This document shows, piece after piece, positions 31,584-42,844 of a stretch of 64,000 bases of DNA (within the stretch, counting starts at the first letter, position 1; each line of letters starts with the position of its first letter). The position numbers and the translations under genes are program-made. This DNA comes from Vulcanisaeta distributa JCM 11213 (GTDB taxonomy: Archaea > Thermoproteota > Thermoprotei > Thermoproteales > Thermocladiaceae), in NCBI GenBank assembly GCA_001316125.1, contig BBCS01000002.1, forward strand, positions 186,001 through 250,000, given 5' to 3'. The notes under the pieces are model-generated. The model did no database searches and was not told the DNA's origin. It was given only the letters and a program-made list of their open reading frames with translations.

Positions 31584-32382
31584 GGAACCTGGGCATTAGT
31601 AATTTAGTTGCTACGATAATTCTCGTTACCGTTGCCATAGCCTTGGTCATAGCCATTGCGGCCTTTGTATTTGGGTTGTTGGGTAATACGACGAGGTATG
31701 GCGCAAATTGCTTAGCCTATATGAATCACTTTACAATAACTACACGTCATTGGAGAGAAACTACACGTTACTCCTTAAGCAGTATAATGAGCTTAAGAGT
31801 AAGTATGAGACCTTACTTAGTGAGTTGAAGGGTAATGAAGGGTCTCAATGTGGTGGTATTACCGTTAATATTAATGGTAATTATTGGGGCGGTAATTATG
31901 TTGACTTTAATTCCGCTAATTCGGCTGGTAATTCGGGAGGTAATGGAGGTAGTAATGAGACTTCTAATTTGAGTTCGATGGGTTACTTCATGGTGTATCC
32001 GGATTACTTTGTTTATGATATATCGAACATAACTACGTACTTCATAATAATAACGATACATAATGAACTTAATGAATCAGTCACTATTTCGAACATGACA
32101 CTCTACGTTGATGGTACTGACTCTATGAATTCCTCGACGGCATTAAATGCTGATTACCCAATTAACGCAACTGATGATATCGTGCTTACGCTCTTCCCAG
32201 GCACTGACCTTGGTTACGTAACGTCACTGGGCAATTACTTCAGGCCATTAACCCTCTACTTCAATGGCACGATTTCCACCAATATAACCTCCATAGGCTT
32301 AGTAATAACTTACAATTATGGTAACGATGTCTCAACAATCAATTATACACTTAATATTGGCGGAAGTCTTAATAATACTTAG
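31580..32382 (+). CDS. Archaeal type IV pilin-like surface protein (frameshifted)
   Basis: The ATG overlaps the beta-helix stop (ATGA). The N-terminus GISNLVATIILVTVAIALV is the hydrophobic class III/type IV pilin-type helix, here without an obvious canonical peptidase site; residues before it are only M-R-N-L. After a break near 31715 the protein continues with a coiled coil (LYESLYNNYTSLERNYTLLL, then QYNELKSKYETLLSEL), a Gly/Asn/Ser-rich linker and a beta domain with many N-x-S/T sequons. About 267 residues. The layout, membrane helix plus coiled coil plus glycosylated globular head, suits a pilus or surface-stalk subunit, perhaps holding the beta-helix protein. Confidence 0.6.
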
Positions 32383-32404
32383 TGCTACATTCGTTAATTA
32401 AGCA

Positions 32405-33966
32405 ATGGGTATTGTTGGTAGGAGAACAGCATCCGGCATCTTCTATGGACTGATTGGCAAGATAACTTCCACGTTAATAGCCTTTGGTGGTAGTGTTGTC
32501 CTTGCCAGGATCCTCGGACCTGACTACTACGGGCTTGCCTATGCATTGATAGCGCTTCCCCAGGCGTTGGTTGGGCTTGTTGATCTCGGTCTTAATGGTG
32601 TCATTGCTAGGTTTGGCTCTAGGAATGAGTGGGATACCGCTATCGCGGCTGCGTTTCTCCGCTTTATGCTTGTTCTTGCCATGACCCTAGCCTTCCTATT
32701 ACTCTCTAGGTATATTGCCTATGCATTTAATAGGCCGTACATCATTAAGTACATGTCCATTGTTACGCTTTACTTCTTTGTCTATTCATTGGCGATGATG
32801 GCAGAGACAATTGTTGGATCTATGGGTCTCTTTCACGTAACTAATACTACAATGATTACTAGGACTGCGGTTAGAGTCTCAATAGCGATTACGCTGGCTT
32901 TGCTTGGCTTTGGTGCGATAAGTGTTGTTTGGGGGGCTTAATAATGGGTTATGCATTTGAGACTCTTGTGCTTGCGTCAATAGCGATTTATAAATTAAAG
33001 CATTTTATTGTCAGAGTACTTGGCGATTTACATAGGTTAACTCAGGGTATACGTGAGTCGATAAAAATGATCGCGCCCTTAATTGTTAATATACTTGTTG
33101 GTTCTATTACATCCCCCCCAATAGTCTCCACATTACAGGTTAGGTATGCAAGTAATGAGTTATTAGGTGACTTTAATGTATCCTCTAATATTGGTGCTAT
33201 TCTTGATGGGATTGCAGGTGTGCTTAGTGGTAGTTTTACGTTTGGTATTACTGCATCTAAGGATCCTGAGATTATTCGTAAATCATTCATTAAGGGCTCC
33301 ATGTATATCTCCCTGTTTCTCGGATTTTTCGTGGTTAGTACAATTGTTTTCGCTAATCAAGTCGTGGCTGTTCTTTATGGTCACGCATACAATTATGCAG
33401 GGCTAATGCTCATGTTACAAGTATCTACATTATTTAGTGTTGTTTTTGGGCAGTACGGTGCTTTTCTATGGGCTGTTGGTGATACTAAGCTAATGAGCGC
33501 AATTGGTATAATATCCACGCTCATTTCACTTGGCGCATCTATTATCCTCATTCTTGAGTTTGGTGGTGTTTGGGGTTCAATATATTCGTTCCTCGTTAGT
33601 TCATATAGTGGTGGATTGATAACACTTATTCTAACATATAGGGTTCATGGCGTTCTTCCTGATATTAAGGCTAATGTACGCGCATTAATGCCAAGCCTAT
33701 TATCCGGCGCCATTATTTATCCATTTACATTAATTTTAACGCCTAAGCCTGCCTTATTATTAATTATACCGTACGCAATGTTGTTTATAGTGTTTACGGC
33801 ATTATTTCTTAGGACAAGGGAGATCCTGGAGTTAATTAAGATTGTGTCTACGGATAAGGTCTTAAGTTCTATCCTGTATAAACCATTAGTACTTATATTA
33901 AGGTTGAATGTTCACATTTATGGTATAGATTGGTTATCGAGAATAATTATATGGCGCAGTGAATAA
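32405..33966 (+). CDS. Polysaccharide/lipid-linked oligosaccharide flippase, MOP superfamily (frameshifted)
   Basis: Two frames join to about 520 residues with roughly 12-14 membrane helices. The N-terminal SGIFYGLIGKITSTLIAFGG and VVLARILGPDYYGLAYAL are diagnostic of Wzx/RfbX-type flippases, which move lipid-linked oligosaccharides to the outside of the cell membrane. The frame is lost at a G6 run (32933-32938); seven G would restore VVWGGLIMGYAF. As the only flippase in the island it probably exports the product of the surrounding transferases. Confidence 0.83.
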
Positions 33967-34108
33967 AGAAGTCAAAGTAGGTATAGTATATAAAGCGTCT
34001 TTTAGCTGATATGTTGACGAAGATTATGAAATTTTATCTTTAAAGTTAATTGCTTCAATAATTGAAGAATCTGAAATTACCATATATCCATTAAATCTTA
34101 ATTCATGA
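33958..34108 (+). CDS. Short A/T-rich ORF or truncated gene (frameshifted)
   Basis: From a GTG at 33958 a frame reads KEVKVGIVYKASFS and, after a shift near 34005, VDEDYEILSLKLIASII to a TGA overlapping the next ATG (34105). About 50 residues. The opening strand resembles the first beta strand of GT-B or Rossmann proteins, so it may be the stump of a deleted gene. No function can be assigned. Confidence 0.25.
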
Positions 34109-34799
34109 GTATGGCAAAGATAATATACCTTATTGGTCCTGAAGGAGTTGGTAAGTCCACAAATGCTAAGTTATTGAAGTATTACCTGAGCAAGTACTAT
34201 AATAGGTGTGTTATCATTCCTAAGCCAGAGATTAGGAGCAGGAACTTATTCGTTGATGCCTTAGCTCGATTTCTAATGAGGGTTGGTAGGGTTGAGTATG
34301 AGGTTAGGCCTGAGGGGCAAGCTGTGCGTAAGGTTGATAGTGTCTTCATGAGTAGGGTTCATGATTTATGGATTATTCTTGAGTTGGCAGGTTTTTTAGT
34401 GGCTTACCTGGTTAAGGTGCTTTCTGTCTATGTACTTGGTTGTGATGTTGTTCTCACGAGATTTCACATCGACTTCTTAACGGACATGGTTTTGCTTAGT
34501 AGGAGGGCGGGTAAGCCGTATAGGCTAGTTAGTATTTTGGCGTACGTGTTTTTAAGGCCCATGTTCGGTATAAACACCATAATATATCTTGACGCTGAAT
34601 ACAGGGACTTCATAAGCGTTACTATATAAGGAGGAGCACGATAATAGAGCCTCCATGGAGAATAGCTAGGCTTCGTGTAGTTAGTAAGGTATTCTTCAAT
34701 ATGCTCTATAGGTATAATGATGATTACCTAGACCTGATGTACATAGATACAACACGCATGAGCCTACGTCAAGTCTTCAATCAAGTCTTTAGTAAGTGA
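34105..34799 (+). CDS. Second thymidylate-kinase-like P-loop protein of the glycan island (frameshifted)
   Basis: About 230 residues with Walker A LIGPEGVGKST (residues 8-18), helix NAKLLKYYLSKYY, the substrate-side R-F-H in VVLTRFHIDFLTDM (comparable to the D-R-Y/H of TMK) and a closing YIDTTRMS strand. The break near 34625 lies ahead of the C-terminal helices that include EPPWRIARLR. It is not closely similar to the protein at 20084, but shares the architecture and genomic setting between a flippase and GT4 genes. Possible sugar, nucleotide-sugar-precursor or polyprenol kinase. Confidence 0.55.
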
Positions 34800-34827
34800 G
34801 GAGACTTTACAAGGGACGCTGAAGGCA

Positions 34828-35988
34828 ATGGATAGGGTAGTGATTGTTGGCTGTAACGGCGGAACTGACATAGCACTTGGCGGTGGTGCTTACCTGGTCA
34901 CGGCAATGAGTAAGTGCTTAAGTGAGCATGGTTATGAAGTTCACCTAGTATCAACCATAGGCGCCGAGAAGGAGGAGCTCGCTAGGATTCATGGTTGGGA
35001 GTTAGGAGACAATGTCCACACGCATTACCTAATACATTTCAGGAGCAGTGTTAGATTACCATATGTGGCCGCTATTATGGCGCTATCAAGATTTAGAAAT
35101 CTTATTCGTAAATTAAACCCATCATTCGTAATTTATAATGATGATTACCCACTTAGCATAGCTAATGAGTTACGTAGGGATAAAGTGCCGAGGATTCTCT
35201 ATGTCCACTTCCCATATTTAGTAAGAAGAAGGCTTGGTTTTGACTTTATGCACAACACTACCGAGTGGTCTTTGGTCGAGTCTGTGATCAATTATTCAAT
35301 TATTGATAGACTATTCGGCGATTTACATGATTTAGACTTCATATTTACGAATTCTCAGGGTACCAGGAATATCCTTATAAACGTAGAAAGCGTGGATAAG
35401 GGTGCCATTTCCGCGCTTTATCCACCAGTTAAACCTGTAGATACTGAGGTTATTAATAAAGGAAGACCCATGTTCTTACATGCAGCTAGGCAGGACAAGA
35501 CCTTCCTATCAAGTGAACTTTATAGCTTCGTAGACAACATGAGGAGGGCTTTACCGAACTCTATATTCCTAATTAATAGGAATAAGGATAGAAGGCTCTA
35601 CGAGTTAGCTGATAATAAGCATGTGTTTGTTACCCAGTGGTTAAGTGGGGATAATTGGCGTAGGGCGTTGAAACTTGGTAAGTATTACCTGCATTTTAAG
35701 TGGTTTGAGGGTCTTGGCATTGCTACTGTGGAGGCTGTGCTTAATGGTGCCGTGCCCATTGTGTATAGGTCGGTATTTAATGGTAGTTGGACCGACATCG
35801 CGAGACTATGTAATGAGGATTGCGCATTTAGTACCGTTGATGAGGCTATAAATAATGTATTAAATCTCGAGAGCGACCGTAGAAAATTTAAGGCATTAAG
35901 CCAATTTTTAATTAGCGAGTTAAGGGGCAAGTTTAATTATGAAGCATTCTGCCAATCATTAATTAACATAATTAAGAAGTATACGTAA
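34828..35988 (+). CDS. GT4 glycosyltransferase (ALG11-like)
   Basis: An intact 386-residue protein. N-domain VGCNGGTDIALGGGAYLV, then FVIYNDDYPLSIA and ILYVHFPYLVRRR; C-domain FIFTNSQGTRNIL, ALYPPVKPVD, FLHAARQDKTF and HFKWFEGLGIATVEAVLNG, which carries the E-x7-E donor signature. The H-F-P-Y acceptor-side motif resembles ALG11-type mannosyltransferases. Moderately A/T-rich; no G7 tract. Confidence 0.8.
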   Translation: MDRVVIVGCNGGTDIALGGGAYLVTAMSKCLSEHGYEVHLVSTIGAEKEELARIHGWELGDNVHTHYLIHFRSSVRLPYVAAIMALSRFRNLIRKLNPSFVIYNDDYPLSIANELRRDKVPRILYVHFPYLVRRRLGFDFMHNTTEWSLVESVINYSIIDRLFGDLHDLDFIFTNSQGTRNILINVESVDKGAISALYPPVKPVDTEVINKGRPMFLHAARQDKTFLSSELYSFVDNMRRALPNSIFLINRNKDRRLYELADNKHVFVTQWLSGDNWRRALKLGKYYLHFKWFEGLGIATVEAVLNGAVPIVYRSVFNGSWTDIARLCNEDCAFSTVDEAINNVLNLESDRRKFKALSQFLISELRGKFNYEAFCQSLINIIKKYT

Positions 35989-35999
35989 TAGATTCTTTA

Positions 36000-36990
36000 A
36001 TGAGGGTATTAACTAACACGACAAAGGTAAGGGACCTATTGAACAAGTATGCCGAGGTTAATTATGTGGGAACTAGGAAGTTAGGGGGGGAACTTCTTAA
36101 GGCGTCACGTGATGATAATTATGATTTAATATACTTCGCCAGGTATGTACCACCACTCATTGATACCGTGAAAATCCCTGAATGGGTCGGGGGGGGCAGG
36201 TTAATAATTGGCATGCACCTACCGATCATTATTGAAAATGCTAATAGGCCTCATCATTTAATTCATAACTTCTTAATGCCTATCCAGGTAAGGGCTTACT
36301 TAAGGAATAGTGGCGTTTTTATGCACGTACTTAATAGGGATGATGAGGAGTACCTGAGAAGGCGTGGTTATGACAGGGTTATCTACGCACCACTTGCTAC
36401 AAACACGAGCGTATTTAAGCCCGGTGAGAAAACTAGCACTTTCACGCTTATTTACTCCTCAAGGGCCTCCTGGCAGAAGGCACTGACCTTGCCGTAGAGA
36501 TTATGAGAGTCCTTGCACGGCAATTTAAAGATAAAATACGTATCATCGTTATTGCTACGGACCATTAACTAGACTATATAGGTCATTAAATGGACTAAGT
36601 AACGTGTCAATAATTAACTACTTACCACTAAATGAGTTTGCAAGGCTGCTCTCACAATCGCATGCATTATTATTCACGAGTAGGTATGAGTCATTTGCAT
36701 TACTGCCTCTTGATGCGCTCTCGGCAGGTTCCCTCGTTGTCTCATTTAATGTCAGGGGCTTCGTTAGGGATTACTTACTTAAAGATTCAAGACTTGGAAG
36801 GTATGTTGTTAAGTTCGGTGATGTTAATGGATTGGTTAATAAGATCGCAGAACTTATTAATTTGTGGTATGGCAGTGAGGATGAGTATTTCAGCCTCGCG
36901 AAATATGCGAGGTCTTTCGCCGAGAGATTTTCCATAGATAATATTGCTAGGGTTTACATTGAATTACTCACGAAAGTTCTTAATGCATGA
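36000..36990 (+). CDS. GT4 glycosyltransferase, short form (frameshifted)
   Basis: About 330 residues after joining two frames (break near 36480, another near 36560). The N-domain is short: MRVLTNTTKVRDLL and LIYFARYVPPLID. The C-domain shows LIYSSRASWQKGTDLA (nucleotide-binding loop), then SIINYLPLNEFARLLSQSHA and TSRYESFALLPLDALSAG with the acidic pair modified. G7 tracts at 36084 and 36190. It overlaps the next gene by 4 nt. Confidence 0.72.
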
Positions 36991-38196
36991 AGGTATTAAT
37001 GATTATGCCCTGGTATAGGATCTGGATTTCCAGGGGTAATTCAAGAAGGATACTCCATCTCATTCGCACACTTAGAATGGCGGATGTCGACATATATGTG
37101 CTTGAGGCAATCCCATACACATTATTTAATAAGTCAATACAATTAATGCAAAACATAGATGTCTATCAAGTCAATCCTAGTCTCCATATTTACATTGCTA
37201 ATTATGTAATTAAGGATAAAGATTCCGTAAGTAATTACATCATTAGGGCTTACCTGTTACTTAGGTTATTCCTTAGGTTTTTACAGTATAGGAAGTTGCT
37301 TCGAAATTCTGACTTGGTTCATGTTCCTGATTCCAGCGTAGAATTTGTTGTGCTTGCTTACGTAATATCGAGATTGCTGGGTAGGAAGTTGATAATTACG
37401 TTTCAGTTAGTGCCTAGGTACTTAAAGGAATTAACGATTAATGAGAGTCTCGGCTTATTTAGAAGCGCATTGAGACATTACTTATATGTTAAAGGTGAGG
37501 AGGCCATTACATCGTTAATTAAGTCGTTGGTCTTATGGCTTTATGTGAACGTTATTAAGAGGGCTTATGCATAGTGCTTAATGGGTACGATTATGAGATT
37601 TTGAATAGGAAGTATGGTGTGAGGGTATTTCTTTCATGGAATGGTATTTCTAAACCTAACATTATATCCATCGTATCTTTGCATTATGATAGGTATCGTA
37701 TTATATACATAGGTAGGGATGAGAGGAAGGGATTGAAAGATATGATATCTATTATACCATTTATCGTGGGTAAGGTTCCTAAAGCGAGCTTCGTGTTAAT
37801 AGGTCCTAACGTTAACTTACAAAATACCACATCCTATGTCTTCGTTTCTGAAAGGAAGAAGTGGTCTTTGCTTTGTTCCTCTGGTCTATTGGTGTCACCT
37901 ACTTATCATGAAGCATTCTCACTTACAATTGCTGAGGCATTATTATGTGGTTTACCAGTAATTACCTACGATTTGCCGGAGCTTAAGGCTATATATAGTG
38001 ATTGCAGGTCTGTATTCTTTGTTAAAAAGGGTGATCTTAACGCTCTTAGGGACGCAATAATTAAATTGATGAATATCGGCGATGAGGAATACAAGGCGCT
38101 TAGGACGATGCCATTAGGTGCGGTAGTAAATTTGATTGGATCAATGTCGCTAAGCGTGAGTTAGAAATTTACAGGGAGGTTTTAATCCATGGCTAA
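36987..38196 (+). CDS. GT4 glycosyltransferase (frameshifted)
   Basis: About 400 residues. N-domain: VLMIMPWYRIWISRGNSRRI, LVHVPDSSVEF and a long basic helical linker. C-domain: RIIYIGRDERKGLKDMI, FVLIGPNVNLQ, SPTYHEAFSLTIAEALLCG (E-x7-E), VFFVKKGDLNALRDAI. Breaks lie near 37573 and 38118; the last frame ends with FDWINVAKRELEIYREVL and a TAA at 38194-38196, the typical GT4 C-terminal helix. Confidence 0.8.
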
Positions 38197-38210
38197 TGGA
38201 TCGTTGAGGC

Positions 38211-39305
38211 GTGGGGGAATTTACGGTGGTCATAGTCGGCCCCCCCTACGGAACACGTACTACCGGTTCATTCCTTAGGAGCTATAATATTTGGCATGTG
38301 ATTAAGAGCCTTAGGAGTGTCAGGGTTATTTATCTGCCAATTACATATCCTGTGGAGGTTCTTTTAAATCTTCGCCATATAATATCCAGTGATTTAATAA
38401 TAGTCAGTGGGGGGGTATCGCCCTGGATCTCCGCAATGATTGCATTCCTTAGTTTATTATTTAAGAAGCGCGTGGTTCTTGATATTCATGGCTCGCCATT
38501 TTACGAACACCTAATGGCTGGCAACATTAATATCATTCGTAAAGCCTTACTATTCATAAGTGAGTACGTCACGTATAGGTTAAGTAGCAGCATAATTCTT
38601 GCATCAGGGAGCCTAATAAACATCATAGCTATCTACTTAAGGGTTAATTTACGTAGTAAGAGGATTTACGTAATACCAAACACCGTTAATTACCTATTTA
38701 TAAAAACAGTTAATAGGCTATCAACGATGATTAATAAACATGCCCTCAGGAAGTACATACTGAATAAATTGGGTTTGAATGATAGTACGAAAATAATACT
38801 TGCACCACTGCCGACGTATTCGTGGGTAATTTACTAGCCTATGGCGTGCTTCAGGATTTCATTAATAATATTAATATTAATAATGTTAAGATAATAGTTA
38901 CTGGGATATCGAGAGAAGGGGGTGATTAATAAGGACTTAATCACGGTAGGGTATTTACCATACCCTGAATATGTAGCCCTTCTTCTCAATTCTCATGCCA
39001 TATTATTGCCATATCCAAAGAATGCCGTGTGTGGTGGTATTAGGAATAAGGTTCTTGAGGCTGGTTATTGCGGCGTACCAATAATATCTACGAAGAACGG
39101 CATTCTACATATTAATGTTAAGGAGTGGGTTCACTACATACCGCTTGAGGGGGGGATGCACATTAAGGACTTAATTAAGGTGGTGAATGATGTAGGTTCA
39201 CGCGTAAGTAGCAACATGAGACTACTCATTATTAATAATTATTCATTTAGTAATTTTGCTCGTGAAATACTGAAGGTACTGAGACAGGAGCTTGCAGGGC
39301 AATGA
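38211..39305 (+). CDS. GT4-like glycosyltransferase (frameshifted)
   Basis: About 365 residues from a GTG at 38211 (an upstream ATG at 38189 would need a one-base change in a G5 run). N-domain: VVIVGPPYGTRTTGSFLRSY, IIVSGGVSPWIS, VVLDIHGSPFYEHL. C-domain: YVIPNTVNYLFI, VGYLPYPEYVALLLNSHAIL, LPYPKNAVCGGIRNKVLEAG, with a single glutamate where E-x7-E normally lies. Breaks lie near 38818 and 38920. Overlaps the following GT2 by 4 nt. Confidence 0.72.
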
Positions 39306-40411
39306 CGCACACATCACCAGCACCTAAGGTAGTCTTTCTAATATTGAATTATAATGGGTTAAGGAGTCTTGGTAATGAGCTATTCAAGTTCATTGATAGT
39401 GCATTTACAGTTAAGTATCCGAATTACGAGGTTGTGATAATCGATAATGTCTCAAGTGATGGTAGCTATGAGGAGCTCATTAATAGGTATAGGGGGGTGA
39501 TGCGCTAGTTATTAGATTGGGTAATAACTATGGTTATACCGGCGGTAATGAGTTTGGCTTTCGTAGGTACGTAATGATGAGGGGGCATCCCTGACTATAT
39601 CGTCATCATGAATAACGATTATAGAGTACGTAATCCTGACTTCCTAACCGAGGTCATTAAGGAAATGAATAAGGATGAACGTATAATGATGGCTCAAGGA
39701 ATAAACTTAGCCTATGGAAAGGACGTGGTTGCATCTGCTGGGCACTTTATAACAAATGCCAGAGGCTATACACGAGGTATTGGATTAAAGTTAAATGAGT
39801 TACCTGAGACTAAGTCATATATTACTCATCCACATGGGTCGTGCGCCATCATTAAGACAAAGATTATGAGATATAGGCCGTACATATTTATACCGCATTA
39901 CTTCGGTTATAATGATATTGGCGAGCTTGGCCTATACATGTGGAGTTATGGGTTTAGAAGTGTGTTTTATCCAGTGGTTGTTGGTGAGCATAGATCAGCT
40001 TCAACGTTTAGATCATTCTCAGAATTAAGGGCGTACCTCAGGATTAGGAATGAGTTATGGATGTATAGGGAATTTCTGAAAGACTCATTACAACCATACA
40101 TGCTACCTACATTCACAACGCACATATTAGCATTATCTTATAGACCGTTACAGGGTAGGAAAGGAGCATTATTTACCAAGTCTGTTATTGATGGATTAAG
40201 AAGGAGGGTATTATTAAGGTCTGGTCCGTTCTATCCCTTAATTATTATTCTTAGGCCTCTTTGGTCATTCATAATGTCATTCCCTGATGCGATAAAAAGG
40301 AAATTCCTGGTTAAGTACGTCTGGAGTATTGAGGATGCTATTACAAGGTTAACGATTACAGATGACACGCTTAAAAACGCAGATAAACCCTTCTTAGTAA
40401 GGCTAAACTAA
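39302..40411 (+). CDS. GT2 glycosyltransferase, rhamnosyltransferase-like (frameshifted)
   Basis: About 370 residues. Landmarks: VVFLILNYNGLRSL, VVIIDNVSSDGSYEEL, RLGNNYGYTGGNEFG, and the N-N-D metal site VIMNNDYRV, the set typical of WbbL/RfbF-like GT2 enzymes. Later GSCAIIKTKIM and YNDIGELGLYMWSYGFR supply the acceptor pocket. Breaks lie near 39500 and 39585 in G-rich runs. Followed by 3 nt and the alkaline-phosphatase-superfamily gene. Confidence 0.8.
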
Positions 40412-40414
40412 TTT

Positions 40415-41803
40415 ATGGATTTACCGAACATTGTCTTGATAGTGCTTGATACGATGAGGAAGGACGTATTGAGTATTTATGGGGGGGTCCTGTACCTATC
40501 AGTAGCCTTGAGTGGTTAAGCAGGGATGGCGTGGTTTTCCCCCCCAACCCAATAGCCCCCCCGCTCCTTGGTCAATGCCATCACACGCATCAATATTCAC
40601 AGGTAAGTACGAGTGAGCATGGCGCTCATGAGACATATGATATGAAGGAGAGTAAGATAAGGAATTTGATAATGAAAGTGCCGTATAAGACCCTGCCAGA
40701 GAGGCTTAGGGAGATTGGTTATAATACCGTAGGCATATCAGCAATGATTGGATCGCACCGGGTACAGGCTTTGAGAGGGGGGGTTTGACGTATTTATGCA
40801 TGTTCATCCATTCGACATTGTCAAGCCAATATTCAATGAAATAAATAGGGTAACTAAGTCTTTACGAAGCAAAGGCGTACTTTCACGCAATATTAATGAC
40901 CCCTTTCAAGCGGCCAGGCAATTGATTAGGGCTGGTAAATTTAGGGAGGCTGTTAAATTAACGAGGCTTTATCTTAAAGCATATGCTATTGTCAGGAGCG
41001 TGGGCTATCCTGAGATTAAGGGTGGTAACGACGTTATCAGGCTTCTCGAGAATATGTCGTTGCATGAGTCTTTCTTTATATTTGTGAATCTCATGGAGAT
41101 GCATCAGCCATATAAGACTGACATGCCTCGATTAAGGCTTGCTATGTATAGTCCGTTGATTTACTCTGACCTCTTTGGTTATAAGAGGATTAGTAACCAA
41201 TTAATGAGGAGGATAAGGAGGGATTACTACAATGAGGTTGGTATTGTGAATAGGTATATTTGGAGGATAATAGGCTACTTGAAGCAGAGGGGTCTTTACG
41301 ACAATACGCTGATCATTATTACTGGCGATCATGGTCAGGAACTTAAGGAGCACGGTTATTACGGTCATGGTATTTACCTGCATAACGAGATAATCGAGGT
41401 ACCTCTCATTGTTAAATTCCCAGGTAATAGGAGGATTAACGTAAGGAAAGGTTACCAAAGCTTAACAAGGCTTTACGACTTAGTCTTGAATGTCATTGAG
41501 GGTAATTATGAGGACGTTATTACAACAGATATTGCTTTTTCGGAGTCCTTTGGCATAACTCATGATCTCGAAACCGTCCTTGGTAAGTACATGGGGAGAC
41601 CTGACTTTAATGAGAAGAGAAGGGTTATTGATTGTGTGAGGAAAGCCGTGTATAAGGATGGTTATAAGTTGGTTTATAACTTTACATTAAATAAGATTGA
41701 GGAATTCTCATATAATGGCAGAGAGATAAAGGAATCAAACAATAGAGATGTAATACTTAAGGACCTTATGGTTTATCTTAAAAATAATTATGTTTTCGAT
41801 TAA
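40415..41803 (+). CDS. Alkaline-phosphatase-superfamily (sulfatase-like) enzyme (frameshifted)
   Basis: About 462 residues after repairing breaks near 40490, 40545, 40610 and 40785. Motifs: NIVLIVLDTMRKDVLSIYG (metal-binding aspartate), the nucleophile region PWSMPSHASIFTG, FVNLMEMHQPY, and IITGDHGQELKEHGYYGHG (metal ligands D-H and H). The nucleophile position lacks the Cys of C-x-P-x-R, so formylglycine formation is not expected from a cysteine; a Ser/Thr nucleophile or a phosphotransferase mechanism is more likely. No signal peptide is visible. It may transfer or remove phosphate- or sulfate-linked groups on the glycan precursor. Confidence 0.68.
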
Positions 41804-41812
41804 GGGTTGAAT

Positions 41813-41836
41813 TTTAAAGTTATAAAGTTATATAGA
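41813..41836 (+). promoter_or_regulatory. Probable internal promoter ahead of the 41854 GT2 gene
   Basis: An A/T-rich stretch with TATAAAGTTATATAG is centred about 26 nt before the ATG at 41854, the expected TATA distance for a leaderless transcript. Confidence 0.45.
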
Positions 41837-41853
41837 TATTTTATTGAGGACTA

Positions 41854-42701
41854 ATGCTTAAGTTAATCACTGTTACTCCTGCCTTTAATGAGGCTCGTTT
41901 CATAGAGCGTAGCTGGGTACTATTGTTGGTCAGAGCGTGAGGCCTTACCTTGTCATTGTCTGTGATAATGGTAGTACTGATGGTACTCCTGAGGTGGCTA
42001 GGAAGTTCCTTAGTGAGGCTGGCGTTGATTATGTCATTGCCCGTGTTAGGAGGTTTCCTGAGGCCGGTAAGTTCAACATTAACGTTGTCTATCATGTATG
42101 CGCATCCGAGAGCTTAAAGCATGAAGTCGATTTCGTGGCAACCATAGAGGCCGACACACTGCTGGAGCATAGGTACTTTGAGAAGGTTATTGGGGCGTTT
42201 AATGAGGATGGGAGGATTGGTGTGGCCTCCGGCCGTGTACTGACCGTTGGTGGTAGGGAGATAGTTGTTGATCCATTCCCATTGCCTAGGAATTACGTTA
42301 ATCTGCCGGGTTCTGCCAGGGTTTATAGGTACGAGTGTTGGCGTGAATTAAATACCTACTTCAACTTTCTCCATTTACCTACCTGGGATACTGACCATAC
42401 GGTTCTTGCCACATTGCTTGGCTGGAGGGTTGCTAGGATCGAGGATGCAGTTGCTTATACAAGGCCTGATAAGCCGTTTAAAGGCTTTTATAAGGGTGTT
42501 ACTGATGCAATGCATGATTTACCGATTACCTGGGCCTTATACAAGTCCTTTAATAAGAGGGATTTCTCCTATTTAATTGGTTACCTTAAGTGTAGGCTTA
42601 TTAACTGTCAAAATGCTATACCCAGGTACTTAAGGACTATGTATAAAAGTGCGGCTATGGAGTCATTATTAAGAAGGACTAAATCATTTCTTAATTTTTA
42701 A
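41854..42701 (+). CDS. GT2 glycosyltransferase (frameshifted near start)
   Basis: About 283 residues. The first 20 codons (LITVTPAFNEARFIER) are in one frame; a missing C near 41911 (expected RSLGTIVGQSVRPYL) shifts to the other, which runs through VIVCDNGSTDGTPEVARKFL, the metal site ATIEADTLLEHRY and LPTWDTDHTVLATLLGWRVA with the acceptor-side acidic residues. No membrane helix. Preceded by its own promoter candidate and followed by a 143-nt gap containing one G7 tract. Confidence 0.8.
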
Positions 42702-42844
42702 GTAAGCACGCATGTAAACTATATGCATTATTGATTAAGTACATTTCGAATTCTCAACCCAAGTAATTAAGATAATGTTTTACGTATACGTGGGGGGGCG
42801 TAGATTTAATTAGGTGCTTCTCATAATATTCTCAATAAACAATA

